Below, in pieces: positions 25,201-35,105 of a DNA stretch of 64,000 nt. This stretch comes from Azospirillum rugosum (GTDB lineage: Bacteria > Pseudomonadota > Alphaproteobacteria > Azospirillales > Azospirillaceae). Each line of letters begins with the position of its first letter. Position 1 is the stretch's first letter. Where the stretch lies: contig NZ_JAGINP010000037.1 of the NCBI RefSeq assembly GCF_017876155.1, positions 1-64,000 of the forward strand, given 5' to 3'. The notes beneath the pieces were generated by a model, which was given only the letters and a program-made list of their open reading frames with translations, was not told where the DNA came from and made no database searches. The translations under genes and the position numbers were made by a program.

Positions 25201-26256
25201 ATGCGCGTGCTGATCCCCGACGCCAAGTTCACCGATCCCGCCGACATCGAACGAGAGGCCGTTGGGCTTCTGACGGGCGGCTCCGCCCTGGCCTTCATTC
25301 CGCACCACGAGGTCCAGCAAGCCGACATCGCGCCCGGCGAGTGGCCGTCCTGCGAGGGCGTGATCGCCTACGACGAGGTGCGGCTGGACGCGCCCTGGCT
25401 GAAGCGGCTGGAGCGCTGCCGGGTCATCGTGCGGGCCGGCGTGGGATTCGACAACGTGGACCTGGAGACGGCCGGCGCGCTCGGCATCGCGGTCTGCAAC
25501 GTGCCGGACTATGGCACCACGGAGGTCGCGGACCACGCCATCGCCATGCTGCTGACCCTGGTGCGCGGCACCGCCAGCTACGACGCGGCGATCCGCGCCG
25601 ACCTGGACGGGGGCTGGCACTTCGCGCGGGCGCCGCTGGTGCGCCGGACGCGCGGGCTGGTCTTCGGCGTGGTCGGGCTGGGGCGGATCGGGCTTGCCAC
25701 CGCGCTGCGGGCCAAGGCCTTCGGCATGGAGGTGCTGTTCTTCGACCCGTACAAGCCGACCGGCACCGATCTGGCGCTCGGCTTCCGGCGGGCCGACAGC
25801 CTGTCGGCGCTGATGGCCGAGGCGGACGTGGTCAGCCTGCACACGCCGCTGACGCCGGAGACGCGGGGGATGCTGAACGCGACGGCCTTCGCCGACGCCA
25901 AGACCGGGCAGATCCTGGTGAACACCGCGCGCGGGCCGGTCGTGGTGCTCGACGCGCTGCTTGATGCCCTGCGCAACGGCCGGCTGGCCGGCGCCGCGCT
26001 CGACGTCATCCCGGAGGAGCCGGTGACCCGGATGGCCGACCACCCGCTGATCCGGGCGTGGCGGGCGCAGGAGCCGTGGATCGCCGGGCGCCTGCTGCTC
26101 AGCCCGCACGCCGCCTTCTTCGCGCCGGAAAGCATCCGCGACCTGCGCCGCAAGTCGGCGGAGACCGTGGCGGCGGCGCTGGGATCCGGTCGGCTCCTCA
26201 ACTGCGTCAACCGCGCGTGGCTGTCGCCGCAGCGCGGCTGGTCAACCACCGCGTGA
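25201..26256 (+). CDS. D-2-hydroxyacid dehydrogenase, CtBP-like
   Basis: 351 residues of the D-isomer 2-hydroxyacid dehydrogenase family. NAD motif GVVGLGRIGLATALRAKAFG, catalytic Arg in NTARGPVV, Glu in ALDVIPEEP and His in LSPHAAFFAPES. The C-terminal-binding-protein subgroup is suggested by VGFDNVDLETAGALGIAVCNVPDYG. GGGGAGG directly upstream. It heads the ABC transporter operon, so it probably acts on the imported hydroxy or keto acid. Confidence 0.9.
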   Translation: MRVLIPDAKFTDPADIEREAVGLLTGGSALAFIPHHEVQQADIAPGEWPSCEGVIAYDEVRLDAPWLKRLERCRVIVRAGVGFDNVDLETAGALGIAVCNVPDYGTTEVADHAIAMLLTLVRGTASYDAAIRADLDGGWHFARAPLVRRTRGLVFGVVGLGRIGLATALRAKAFGMEVLFFDPYKPTGTDLALGFRRADSLSALMAEADVVSLHTPLTPETRGMLNATAFADAKTGQILVNTARGPVVVLDALLDALRNGRLAGAALDVIPEEPVTRMADHPLIRAWRAQEPWIAGRLLLSPHAAFFAPESIRDLRRKSAETVAAALGSGRLLNCVNRAWLSPQRGWSTTA

Positions 26257-26270
26257 CAGAAGGGGCGAAC

Positions 26271-27344
<1,074 letters not shown>

Positions 27345-27421
27345 GATTTCATCGCAGGACCACCAAAAGCCGACCGGCATCCACAAGCCGGCCGACACGT
27401 CTCAACAAGGGAGGTGCGGTC

Positions 27422-28783
27422 ATGGGTTTCAGGGAGGATGGTAAGGGAACGGAGTTCACGCGGCGCGATGTGCTGAAGGCGGGCGCCGCCGTGGCGGCCT
27501 TCGGTGCCGGACTTGCGGGCGCCGGCCTCGGGCATGTCGGCACGGCCGTGGCCCAGCAGCAGGACATGCATTTCGAGCCGGAAAAGGGTGCGGAGCTGCG
27601 CATCCTGCGCTGGAAGAAGTTCGTCCAGGGCGACGAGGACGGCTGGAACGCCAACACCCAGAAATTCACCGAGAAGACCGGCGTCAAGGTCCGTATCGAC
27701 GCCGAGTCCTGGGAGGACATCCGGCCCAAGGCGGCGGTCGCCGCCAACGTCGGCAGCGGGCCGGACATCATCTTCGGCTGGTTCGACGACCCGCACCAGT
27801 ATCCGGACAAGCTGGTCGACCTGACTGACCTCGCCACCTACCTCGGCAACAAGTACGGCGGCTGGTACGAGGCGCCGAAGCGCTATGGCATGCGCGACGG
27901 CAAGTGGATCGGCCTGCCGGTGGGGGCCGCCGGCAACTGCATCGTCTACCGCAAGTCCTGGCTGAACGAGGCCGGATTCGAGACGATGCCGCGGGACACC
28001 GACGGCTTCCTGAAGGCTTGCCAGGCCATGGCGAAGAAGGGCCACCCGGCGGGCTTCGCGCTTGGCAACGCGGTGGGTGACGGCAACACCTGGACGCACA
28101 GCATCCTGTGGGCCTTCGGCGGCCGGATGGTCGACGACCAGAACAACGTTGTCATCAACAGCCCGGAGACGGTCCGCGCGCTGGAGTATGTGGCGGAGCT
28201 GTACAAGACCTTCGCCCCCGGCACGCTGTCCTGGCTCGACCCCAACAACAACAAGGCCTTCCTGGCGGGAGAGATCGGTGTCACGGCCAACGGCATCTCC
28301 GTCTACTACTCCGCCAAGTCCTCGCAGGACCCGGCGATGCAGGCGATGGCCAAGGACATCGAGCACGCCAACATGCCGGTCGGTCCGGTCGGCCGCCCGA
28401 CGGAACTGCACCTGTTCACCCAGGCCATGGTGTTCAGGCATTCCAAGTACCCGAACGCCGCCAAGGAATATCTCCGCTTCATGATGGAGAAGGACCAGTA
28501 CGAGCCCTGGCAGCAGGCGGCCATCGGCTACATCACGCACCCGCTGGCGGCCTATGAGAGCAACCCGATCTGGACGGTCGATCCTAAGCATACGCCGTAC
28601 CGCGACACGGTGAAGAACATGCTGTGGAACGGCTATTCCGGGAAGCTGGGGCCGGCGTCCGCGGCGGCGATGGCTGACTATGTGGTGGTCAACATGTTCG
28701 CCGAGGCGGCCAGCGGGCAGCAGACGCCGAAGGAGGCCGCGGCGAGGGCCGAGCGCCGGGCGGCGCGGTATTACAAGGTTTAG
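27422..28783 (+). CDS. ABC transporter substrate-binding protein, Tat-exported
   Basis: 453 residues of the family 1 extracellular solute-binding fold. The N terminus has a twin-arginine motif (TRRDVLKAG) followed by a hydrophobic stretch and an AVAQQ cleavage region, so export by Tat is predicted. Ligands of this family are sugars, polyols or sugar acids; GWFDDPHQYPDKLVDLTDLA and the following lobe do not fix it. GGGAGG lies upstream. A three-way-junction repeat separates it from the permease genes. Confidence 0.9.
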   Translation: MGFREDGKGTEFTRRDVLKAGAAVAAFGAGLAGAGLGHVGTAVAQQQDMHFEPEKGAELRILRWKKFVQGDEDGWNANTQKFTEKTGVKVRIDAESWEDIRPKAAVAANVGSGPDIIFGWFDDPHQYPDKLVDLTDLATYLGNKYGGWYEAPKRYGMRDGKWIGLPVGAAGNCIVYRKSWLNEAGFETMPRDTDGFLKACQAMAKKGHPAGFALGNAVGDGNTWTHSILWAFGGRMVDDQNNVVINSPETVRALEYVAELYKTFAPGTLSWLDPNNNKAFLAGEIGVTANGISVYYSAKSSQDPAMQAMAKDIEHANMPVGPVGRPTELHLFTQAMVFRHSKYPNAAKEYLRFMMEKDQYEPWQQAAIGYITHPLAAYESNPIWTVDPKHTPYRDTVKNMLWNGYSGKLGPASAAAMADYVVVNMFAEAASGQQTPKEAAARAERRAARYYKV

Positions 28784-28794
28784 CGGCGTACTTT

Positions 28795-28882
28795 GCCCCC
28801 TCCCTAACCCTCCCCCGCCTTTGGCGGTGGAGGGAACGAGGCCCCCTCTCCCGCGCAAGCGGGGGAGGGATGGGGAGGGGGC
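28795..28882 (+). repeat. Three-way-junction palindromic element, copy A
   Basis: 88 nt. Outer stem 28795-28804 with 28873-28882 (perfect 10 bp), enclosing two hairpins: 28808-28819 with 28823-28834, and a second stem around a GCAA loop with one wobble. It lies between the binding-protein and first permease genes. Same length and plan as copy C at 43888. Confidence 0.85.
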
Positions 28883-28899
28883 CCCATATGGGGGCCTTC

Positions 28900-29856
28900 A
28901 TGTTCGTCGACACGAAAACCCAACGCCGCGCGTCCGCGCGCGCCGCACCCGGCCCCCGGCGGTTCCGCCTGGGGGAGAGCCGGGGCGCCATGGGCTTGCT
29001 GTTCATGCTGCCGGCGGCGGCGGTGCTGCTGCTGTTCCTGGCCTATCCGCTGGGGCTGGGCGTCTGGCTCGGCATGACCGACACGCGGGTGGGGCGGGCC
29101 GGGCAGTACATCGGCATCGAGAATTACGAGATGCTGTGGACCGACAGCGTCTTCTGGACGTCGGTCTTCAACACGCTGCTCTACACCGTGGTGGCGAGCA
29201 TCGCGAAGTTCGCGCTGGGGCTCTGGCTGGCGCTGCTGCTGAACCGGCATCTGCCGTTCAAGGCCTTCCTGCGCGCCATCGTGCTGCTGCCCTGGATCGT
29301 GCCGACGGCGCTGTCGGCCATCGCCTTCTGGTGGATCTACGACAGCCAGTTCTCGATCATCTCCTGGTCGCTGACCCGGCTGGGGCTGATCGAGCACAAC
29401 ATCAACTTCCTGGGCGACCCGGCCTGGGCGCGGGCCAGCGTCATCATCGCCAACGTCTGGCGCGGCATCCCCTTCGTGGCGATCACGCTGCTGGCCGGCT
29501 TGCAGACCATCCCGCCGTCGCTCTACGAGGCGGCGACCATCGACGGCGCCACGCCGTGGCAGCGCTTCCGCTACGTCACTTTTCCGATGCTGACGCCGAT
29601 CATCGCCGTGGTGATGACCTTCTCGGTGCTGTTCACCTTCACCGACTTCCAGCTGATCTACGTGCTGACGCGCGGCGGGCCGCTGAACGCCACGCATCTG
29701 ATGGCGACCCTGTCCTTCCAGCGCGCCATCCCCGGCGGCAACCTGGGCGAGGGCGCGGCCATCGCCGTCACGATGATCCCGTTCCTGCTGTCCGCCATCC
29801 TGTTCAGCTACTTCGGCCTGCAACGCCGGCGCTGGCAGCATGGCGGCAACGACTGA
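28900..29856 (+). CDS. ABC transporter permease, sugar type (MalF-like)
   Basis: About 318 residues with six predicted membrane segments. The coupling EAA loop reads YEAATIDGATPWQRFRYVTFP, matching BPD_transp_1 permeases. ATGs at 28870, 28888 and 28900 share the frame; the first two fall in the end of the repeat element, so 28900 is taken with some doubt. Partner of the following permease; together they form the membrane channel of the importer. Confidence 0.9.
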   Translation: MFVDTKTQRRASARAAPGPRRFRLGESRGAMGLLFMLPAAAVLLLFLAYPLGLGVWLGMTDTRVGRAGQYIGIENYEMLWTDSVFWTSVFNTLLYTVVASIAKFALGLWLALLLNRHLPFKAFLRAIVLLPWIVPTALSAIAFWWIYDSQFSIISWSLTRLGLIEHNINFLGDPAWARASVIIANVWRGIPFVAITLLAGLQTIPPSLYEAATIDGATPWQRFRYVTFPMLTPIIAVVMTFSVLFTFTDFQLIYVLTRGGPLNATHLMATLSFQRAIPGGNLGEGAAIAVTMIPFLLSAILFSYFGLQRRRWQHGGND

Positions 29857-29869
29857 GGGGAGGCGTAGC

Positions 29870-30760
29870 ATGGGCCTGTTCCGCAAGGGCGCCGAGGCCG
29901 AAGCGCCTGATGGTGCCGACTTCCTGGAATCGATCCCGCGCCGCGTGGTGACGCTGTGGATCCCGCTGGTCCTGTTCCTGGTCGTGCTGCTGTTCCCCTT
30001 CTACTGGATGGGGATCACGGCCTTCAAATCGAACGAGGAGCTGTACAACTACACCGACTTCAGCCCCTTCTGGGTCGTGCACCCGACGCTGGACAACATC
30101 CACCGGCTGTTGTTCCGCACCAGCTATCCGCAGTGGCTGCTGAACACCATGCTGGTGTCGGTGGTGTCCACTTTCCTGTCGCTGTTCTGCGCGGTCTGCG
30201 CCGCCTACGCCATCGAGCGGCTGCGCTTCAAGGGCGCGCGGTATGTGGGCTTGGCGATCTTCCTGGCCTATCTCGTGCCGCCGTCGATCCTGTTCATCCC
30301 GCTGGCCTCCATGGTCTTCGCCTATGGGCTGTTCGACACGAAGTGGGCGCTGATCCTCACCTACCCGACCTTCCTGATCCCCTTCTGCACCTGGCTGCTG
30401 ATGGGCTATTTCCGCTCCATCCCGTTCGAGCTGGAGGAATGCGCCCTGATCGACGGGGCGTCGCGCTTGCAGATCCTGGTGAAGATCCTGCTGCCGCTGG
30501 CGGTGCCGGGTCTGATCTCCGCCGGCATCTTCGCCTTCACCCTGTCCTGGAACGAGTTCATCTACGCCCTGACCTTCATCCAGTCGTCGGAGCAGAAGAC
30601 CGTTCCCGTGGGCGTGGTGACGGAGCTGGTGGAGGGCGACGTCTACCACTGGGGCGCCCTGATGGCGGGGGCGCTTCTGGGATCGCTGCCCGTCGCGATC
30701 CTTTATTCCTTCTTCGTGGAACACTATGTCGCCAGCATGACCGGAGCCGTGAAGGAGTGA
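29870..30760 (+). CDS. ABC transporter permease, sugar type (MalG-like)
   Basis: 296 residues, six membrane segments, with the EAA loop LEECALIDGASRLQILVKIL and the typical C-terminal FFVEHYVASMTGAVKE tail. GAGGGGAGG precedes the ATG, which follows the first permease by 13 nt. Second half of the transporter channel. Confidence 0.94.
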   Translation: MGLFRKGAEAEAPDGADFLESIPRRVVTLWIPLVLFLVVLLFPFYWMGITAFKSNEELYNYTDFSPFWVVHPTLDNIHRLLFRTSYPQWLLNTMLVSVVSTFLSLFCAVCAAYAIERLRFKGARYVGLAIFLAYLVPPSILFIPLASMVFAYGLFDTKWALILTYPTFLIPFCTWLLMGYFRSIPFELEECALIDGASRLQILVKILLPLAVPGLISAGIFAFTLSWNEFIYALTFIQSSEQKTVPVGVVTELVEGDVYHWGALMAGALLGSLPVAILYSFFVEHYVASMTGAVKE

Positions 30761-30762
30761 TC

Positions 30763-31467
30763 ATGCAGGACCGCCTGAGCCAAACCGAGTTGGACGCGCT
30801 CGCAGCACTCGACACCCCGACCGTCTGCAACGCGCTGGAGCGTCTGGTGCCGGAACGGCGGGGCTACGGCTACACGACGCGGCCCTTCGTCTGCGCCGAC
30901 CCCAGCGCCAAGCCGATGGTCGGCTATGCGGTGACCGCCACGGTCCGCGCGCAGCACCCGCCGCGCGAGGACGCCGCGACGCTGCGGGAGCGGCGGCTCG
31001 CCTGGTACCGGCTGGTGGATGCGTCGCCGCGGCCGTCCATCGTGGTGATCCAGGACCTCGACCAGCCCGCGGGCTATGGCGCCTTCTGGGGGGAAGTGCA
31101 CACGGCGGTGCACCGGGGGCTGGGGGCGCTGGGCGCGATCACCGACGGCAGCATCCGCGACCTCGACCAGTGCGCGCCGGGGTTCCAGATGCTGGCGGGC
31201 TGCGTCGCGCCGTCCCACGCCTGGGTGCGGGTGGAGGCGATGGACCTGACCGTCACCGTGCACGGCATGACCGTCCATCCCGGCGACCTGATCCACGCCG
31301 ACCGGCACGGCGCGGTGGTGATCCCGCATGCCGTCGCCCGCCAGGTGACCGAGGCCGCGGCGGCCGTCGCGCGCCGCGAGGCGGTGATCCTGGAGGCCAC
31401 CCGCCAGCCCGGCTTCAACGCCGAGGCGCTGGCCCGCGCCATGGGAGCGGCCGACGAGATCCACTGA
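30763..31467 (+). CDS. RraA-like aldolase/decarboxylase
   Basis: 234 residues of the RraA/HMG-aldolase fold. The metal and substrate site GAITDGSIRDLDQC is complete: the Arg-Asp pair (RD) marks enzymes of the 4-hydroxy-4-methyl-2-oxoglutarate aldolase type, which also decarboxylate oxaloacetate. This argues against a purely RNase E regulator role. GAAGGAG overlaps the permease stop two bases upstream, making it the last gene of the transport operon and a likely final step of its catabolic route. Confidence 0.87.
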   Translation: MQDRLSQTELDALAALDTPTVCNALERLVPERRGYGYTTRPFVCADPSAKPMVGYAVTATVRAQHPPREDAATLRERRLAWYRLVDASPRPSIVVIQDLDQPAGYGAFWGEVHTAVHRGLGALGAITDGSIRDLDQCAPGFQMLAGCVAPSHAWVRVEAMDLTVTVHGMTVHPGDLIHADRHGAVVIPHAVARQVTEAAAAVARREAVILEATRQPGFNAEALARAMGAADEIH

Positions 31468-31485
31468 CGGGGTGACAAAGAGTCC

Positions 31486-31629
31486 TCACAGCCGGATATC
31501 CACCTGGAACAGTTCGAGGTCCAGGAACTCCATCTTGCTGCGGGGCCGGTTGCGGCGGCGGCGCAGGTCGTGCACGGCGTTGCGCGCGCGGTCGAGGAGG
31601 GAGGTGTAGCTCTTGAGCGCGGTGCGCAT
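31486..31629 (-). CDS. Possible 47-residue basic small protein
   Basis: A short frame below the usual length cut-off: N-terminal helix-like MRTALKSYTSLLDRA, an Arg-rich centre (DLRRRRNRPRS) and an acidic-hydrophobic end (FLDLELFQVDIRL). It is the only feature in the 330 bp between the RraA-like and HAD genes. The Shine-Dalgarno is weak, so it may be fortuitous. Confidence 0.4.
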   Translation of the reverse strand: MRTALKSYTSLLDRARNAVHDLRRRRNRPRSKMEFLDLELFQVDIRL

Positions 31630-31797
31630 GTCCGTTCATCCCGGTCGTTGAGTCCGTCGTCAGGCTGTGAACGGACAACAGCAATGCCGGGTTCATGTGA
31701 CACTTTCTATCATGCCGCGACATGGCCCCGGAACAGGGCTCCCCGCCGCCTGTTCGCATGGGGCAAAGCCAAGGAAACGTAAGGTGAGGAGGCGGCA

Positions 31798-32550
31798 ATG
31801 ACCGGCATCATAAGGGCCGTCATCTTCGACGTGGACGGCACCCTGGTCGACTCGGTCGACCTGCATGCCCACGCCTGGGTGGAGGCGATCCGGCACTTCG
31901 GCTACCACGCCGATTTCGACGAGGTGCGCTCCCAGATCGGCAAGGGCGGCGATCAGCTCATGCCGAACTTCGTGCCCCAGAAGGACCTGGAGCGCATCCA
32001 GGACGAGATGGACCATTTCCGGCACGACCTGTTCGCCCGCAAATACATGCCGAAGGTGAAGGGTTTCCGCCGCGTGCGCGGGCTGTTCCAGCACCTGCAC
32101 GCCGATGGTCTGCGCATCGCGCTCGCCTCCTCCGCCAAGGGCGACGAGCTGGAGCATTACAAGCAGGCCGCGGAGATCGAGGATCTGGTGGACGTCGAGA
32201 CCTCCTCCGACGACGCCGACAAGTCCAAGCCGCATCCGGACATCTTCCAGGCCGCGCTCGACAAGCTGGGGCTCCAGCCCGACGAGGCGGTGGTGGTCGG
32301 CGACAGCCCCTGGGACGCCAAGGCGGCGACCCGCGCCGGGCTGCCGGTCCTGGGCGTCCTGTGCGGCGGCTTCGCGGAGCAGGACCTGCGCCGCGCCGGC
32401 TGCGCGGAGATCTACCGCGATCCGGAAGACCTCCAGCGCCGCTTCGCCTCAAGCCTCATCGGCCGGCACAGCCCGAAGACCCTAGGCAACCAGGCCGGGG
32501 CTCAGCCCGGCCGGCCATCGGCGCGCGGGCCGAGCAGGATGGGCGCGTAG
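31798..32550 (+). CDS. HAD-superfamily phosphatase
   Basis: 250 residues. Motif I FDVDGTLVDS, motif II LASSA, motif III Lys in KSKPHPDIF and motif IV VVGDSPWDAKAA are intact, with a helical C1 cap (phosphoglycolate phosphatase/beta-phosphoglucomutase type). The substrate is unknown. GAGGAGG precedes the ATG. Its last 49 bases overlap the 3' end of the oppositely oriented nnrS gene, and the corresponding tail is low complexity (Gly/Pro/Arg). Confidence 0.88.
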   Translation: MTGIIRAVIFDVDGTLVDSVDLHAHAWVEAIRHFGYHADFDEVRSQIGKGGDQLMPNFVPQKDLERIQDEMDHFRHDLFARKYMPKVKGFRRVRGLFQHLHADGLRIALASSAKGDELEHYKQAAEIEDLVDVETSSDDADKSKPHPDIFQAALDKLGLQPDEAVVVGDSPWDAKAATRAGLPVLGVLCGGFAEQDLRRAGCAEIYRDPEDLQRRFASSLIGRHSPKTLGNQAGAQPGRPSARGPSRMGA

Positions 32551-33725
32551 GCGACGAGATACAGCGCGAAGGCGGCGATCCAGGCCATGCCGGCGCCCTG
32601 GAGGGCGTTCCAGTGCAGCTGGCCGGGCAGTTCCGGCGCCAGGACGCGGAGCAGGGCCGCGGCGGTCAGCAGGACATAGGCGGCGACCGTCGGACGGCTC
32701 ACCACCAGAGCCCGCCCGGTGTGGCCCAGCGACGCGCGGGTCATGACGGCCACGATCATCGTGCTGAACGCCCCGGCGGTCATGGCGTGGAGCCAGGCGG
32801 ACTCCGGCACAAAACCGCCCAGCGCGTGGCCGGCCTTCAGCGCCAGCGCCACGGGAACCCAGGCGTAGCCGAGGTGCAGGACCCACAGGATCGGCTGGTC
32901 GAGGGTCTTCAGCGGCTGCCAGCGGGCCAGCCGCGTCGCGTGGGCCGCCGCGGCGACCAGAGCGAGCAGGCCGGCGACAAGCGACTCCGGCAGCGCCAGG
33001 TCGGCCGGGATCATCAGAAGGGTCGACAGCAGGGTCGCCTTCTCCAGCCAGGGGAGCGGGTCCGCCGGGACACGCCGTCCACGGGCGGCCAGCGCGTTGC
33101 GGGTGAAGGCCGGCACGATGCGCCCGCCGATCACCGCGATCATCATCAGCACGACGCCGATCGCCAGCGACTCCCCATGGACGACGCCGTCCTCGACCAC
33201 GCCCATCCAATCCAGGTGGAATCCGAGGTTGGCGAGGGTCAGGAGGGCGAGCAGCGCCAGGAAGGCGGTGTTGCGCAGCTTGCCCGCCGCCACCAGCGGC
33301 CGGGCCAGCGCGACGCCGAGCGCCGGGTAGAAGGCGAGGTCGATGGCGGCCGCCACCGGCAGGGCCAAGCCGGTGAAGGGCAGGACCGCGACGCGCCCGG
33401 CCAGCCACAGCCCGACCAGCAGGGCCAGCGGCGTTCCTGACAAGGCCTTCGTCCCGGTCCAGCTGGGCACCGCGGTCAGCAGGAAACCGGCGATGGCGGC
33501 GGCGACGAAGCCGAACAGCATTTCGTGCGCGTGCCACGCGCTCGCCCCGACGGGGGTGTCCGGCCAGGTGCCGGTGACCAGGATGGCGATCCACCCCGCC
33601 AGCAGGGCCGCGGCGGCCGCGCCGGACAGCAGGAAGAAGGGGCGGAAGCCGTAGGCGAAGATCAGCGGTGTCGGGCGACGGTCTGCCGCGCCGGCGACGG
33701 ATTGGGAATTGGCGGAGTTGAGCAT
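32502..33725 (-). CDS. nnrS: NnrS family haem-copper membrane protein (second copy)
   Basis: 407 residues, about twelve membrane segments. N-terminal FAYGFRPFFLLSGAAAA and WHAHEMLFGFVAAAIAGFLLTA match NnrS; the mid-segment MMIAVIGGRIVPAFTRNAL is also typical. Longer than, and clearly diverged from, the copy at 15.6 kb. A TTGAC-N4-GTCAA palindrome 67 bp upstream suggests FNR/FixK/Nnr-type control, fitting a role in nitric oxide tolerance. It overlaps the HAD gene by 49 bp at its 3' end. Confidence 0.92.
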   Translation of the reverse strand: MLNSANSQSVAGAADRRPTPLIFAYGFRPFFLLSGAAAAALLAGWIAILVTGTWPDTPVGASAWHAHEMLFGFVAAAIAGFLLTAVPSWTGTKALSGTPLALLVGLWLAGRVAVLPFTGLALPVAAAIDLAFYPALGVALARPLVAAGKLRNTAFLALLALLTLANLGFHLDWMGVVEDGVVHGESLAIGVVLMMIAVIGGRIVPAFTRNALAARGRRVPADPLPWLEKATLLSTLLMIPADLALPESLVAGLLALVAAAAHATRLARWQPLKTLDQPILWVLHLGYAWVPVALALKAGHALGGFVPESAWLHAMTAGAFSTMIVAVMTRASLGHTGRALVVSRPTVAAYVLLTAAALLRVLAPELPGQLHWNALQGAGMAWIAAFALYLVAYAPILLGPRADGRPG

Positions 33726-33791
33726 GGGGCGACCCGCGCGTTGAAGGGCATCGAACTTGCCCCACAGTGCGGCCGTCCGGCCCCATCCTCC

Positions 33792-33805
33792 TTGACCGCC
33801 GTCAA
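33792..33805. promoter_or_regulatory. FNR/FixK-type box before second nnrS
   Basis: TTGACCGCCGTCAA, a perfect 5-bp inverted repeat with a 4-nt centre. FNR-family regulators recognise TTGAT-N4-ATCAA and close variants such as TTGAC-N4-GTCAA. It lies 67 bp upstream of the nnrS start. Confidence 0.75.
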
Positions 33806-33824
33806 CCCCGTCGGATCACCTTGC

Positions 33825-34382
33825 TCAGGCACCCGCGGCCAGCAGCCGCTTCAGCGCGTCGCGGGCCGGGCCGTCCAGCACCGGGACCCCGTCGCGGGCC
33901 TCCAGCACGAAGGAGCCGGGATCGGCCAGCGTGCGCATGGCGAAGCCGGCCACGCGCGGCGGGCCGGCGGACAGCGGCTCGTCCCCGTAGATAGGGGAAA
34001 AAGTGCAGCCCATCAGCATGGCGCGCAGCATCAGCGCCTCGTCGGTGGAGACGCCGGACGCCGGGCCGTTGATGCCGAACAGCAGCCGCTCCGCCTCGCC
34101 GTCGGTGACCAGCCCGCGTTCCAGCAGGATTTCAACCATGGCGGAGGTGGTCATCACCGGCGCCGCGCGCCCTTTCCAGCAGAAGCGGCCGTCGTCCCAG
34201 CCGATGTCCAGGCAGCGGTAGATCATGTGCGGATCGACCCCGCCCGGCGTGCCGGCGACGATGTAGTTGACCCGCAGAAGGCCGTTCCACGCGCCGGCCG
34301 GGGCGACGATGCACGAAACTCCGCGCCGGGTCAGGCGCAGATAGGTGTCGTTGATGCCCGAGGGCTCGAAGTCGAACAGCAT
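33825..34382 (-). CDS. Protein of unknown function
   Basis: 185 residues, soluble, without signal peptide or membrane segments. It opens with MLFDFEPSGINDTYLRL, and has an Asp/Trp/Cys stretch (YRCLDIGWDDGRFCW) and a C-terminal region rich in Pro, Leu and Ala. Start at 34382 with AAGGTGAGG upstream; the longer frame to 34451 has no site. It sits between moaB/ccoG and nnrS on the same strand. I do not recognise the family. Confidence 0.65.
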   Translation of the reverse strand: MLFDFEPSGINDTYLRLTRRGVSCIVAPAGAWNGLLRVNYIVAGTPGGVDPHMIYRCLDIGWDDGRFCWKGRAAPVMTTSAMVEILLERGLVTDGEAERLLFGINGPASGVSTDEALMLRAMLMGCTFSPIYGDEPLSAGPPRVAGFAMRTLADPGSFVLEARDGVPVLDGPARDALKRLLAAGA

Positions 34383-34544
34383 GGCTGCCTCACCTTGATC
34401 GGGAGATCCTCGCTCCTCACGAACGAGAAAGGTGAGCCTCTGTTCCCGCATGGCAACATGGCCATGCGTACGATCCCCTTTTGCGTCGACGCGAAATGGC
34501 TATAGGCGGGCCGTCAGACCTTCGGCCCGACAAACCGCAGCCCG

Positions 34545-35093
34545 TCAGGCTTTCGGCCGGAAGGCCTGGCAGACCGCCGGGTCGGTGTCGATCCAGGCGC
34601 CGCCGATCAGGTCCAGGCAGTAGGGGATGGCCGGGAACACGGCCATCAGGCAGTCGTGGATGGCCGAGGGCTTGCCCGGCAGGTTCACGATCAGGCTGGT
34701 GCCGCGGATGCCCGCCGTCTGGCGCGACAGGATGGCGGTCGGCACGACAGCGAGGCTGACCGAGCGCATCAGCTCGCCGAACCCCGGCATCATCTTGTCG
34801 CAGACGGCCTCCGTGGCCTCCGGCGTCACGTCGCGCGGGGCCGGGCCGGTGCCGCCGGTGGTGACGATCAGGTCGCAGCCCTCGCGGTCGGCAAGTTCCG
34901 CCAGGGTGTCCTTGATGCCGTCGAGATCGTCGGGGATCACGCGGACCACCGGCTCCCACGTGGAGGCGATGATGCGGTCCAATTCGGCGCGGATCGCTGG
35001 GCCGCCCTTGTCCTCATAGACCCCCCGGCTGGCCCGGTCGGACACGGTGACGACGCCGATGCGCAGCGGGCGGTTCTTGCCGGGGGTGGTCAT
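34545..35093 (-). CDS. mog: Molybdopterin adenylyltransferase (Mog/MoaB)
   Basis: 182 residues of the MoaB/Mog domain. The molybdopterin/ATP site TTGGTGPAPRDVTPEA is complete, followed by the LPGKPSAIHDCL motif. It activates molybdopterin by adenylation before molybdate insertion. It follows ccoG by 12 nt on the same strand, so both may share the anaerobox-controlled transcript. The product could serve nitrate reductase or the CoxL-like protein at 3.2-5.5 kb, which needs molybdenum cofactor. Confidence 0.93.
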   Translation of the reverse strand: MTTPGKNRPLRIGVVTVSDRASRGVYEDKGGPAIRAELDRIIASTWEPVVRVIPDDLDGIKDTLAELADREGCDLIVTTGGTGPAPRDVTPEATEAVCDKMMPGFGELMRSVSLAVVPTAILSRQTAGIRGTSLIVNLPGKPSAIHDCLMAVFPAIPYCLDLIGGAWIDTDPAVCQAFRPKA

Positions 35094-35105
35094 GATCGAG
35101 ACTCG

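Noticed and set aside
34383-34544. FNR-like TTGATCGGGAGATC sequence before the unknown gene at 33.8 kb
   Set aside because: The right half AGATC does not match ATCAA or GTCAA, and the site overlaps the gene's ribosome-binding region.
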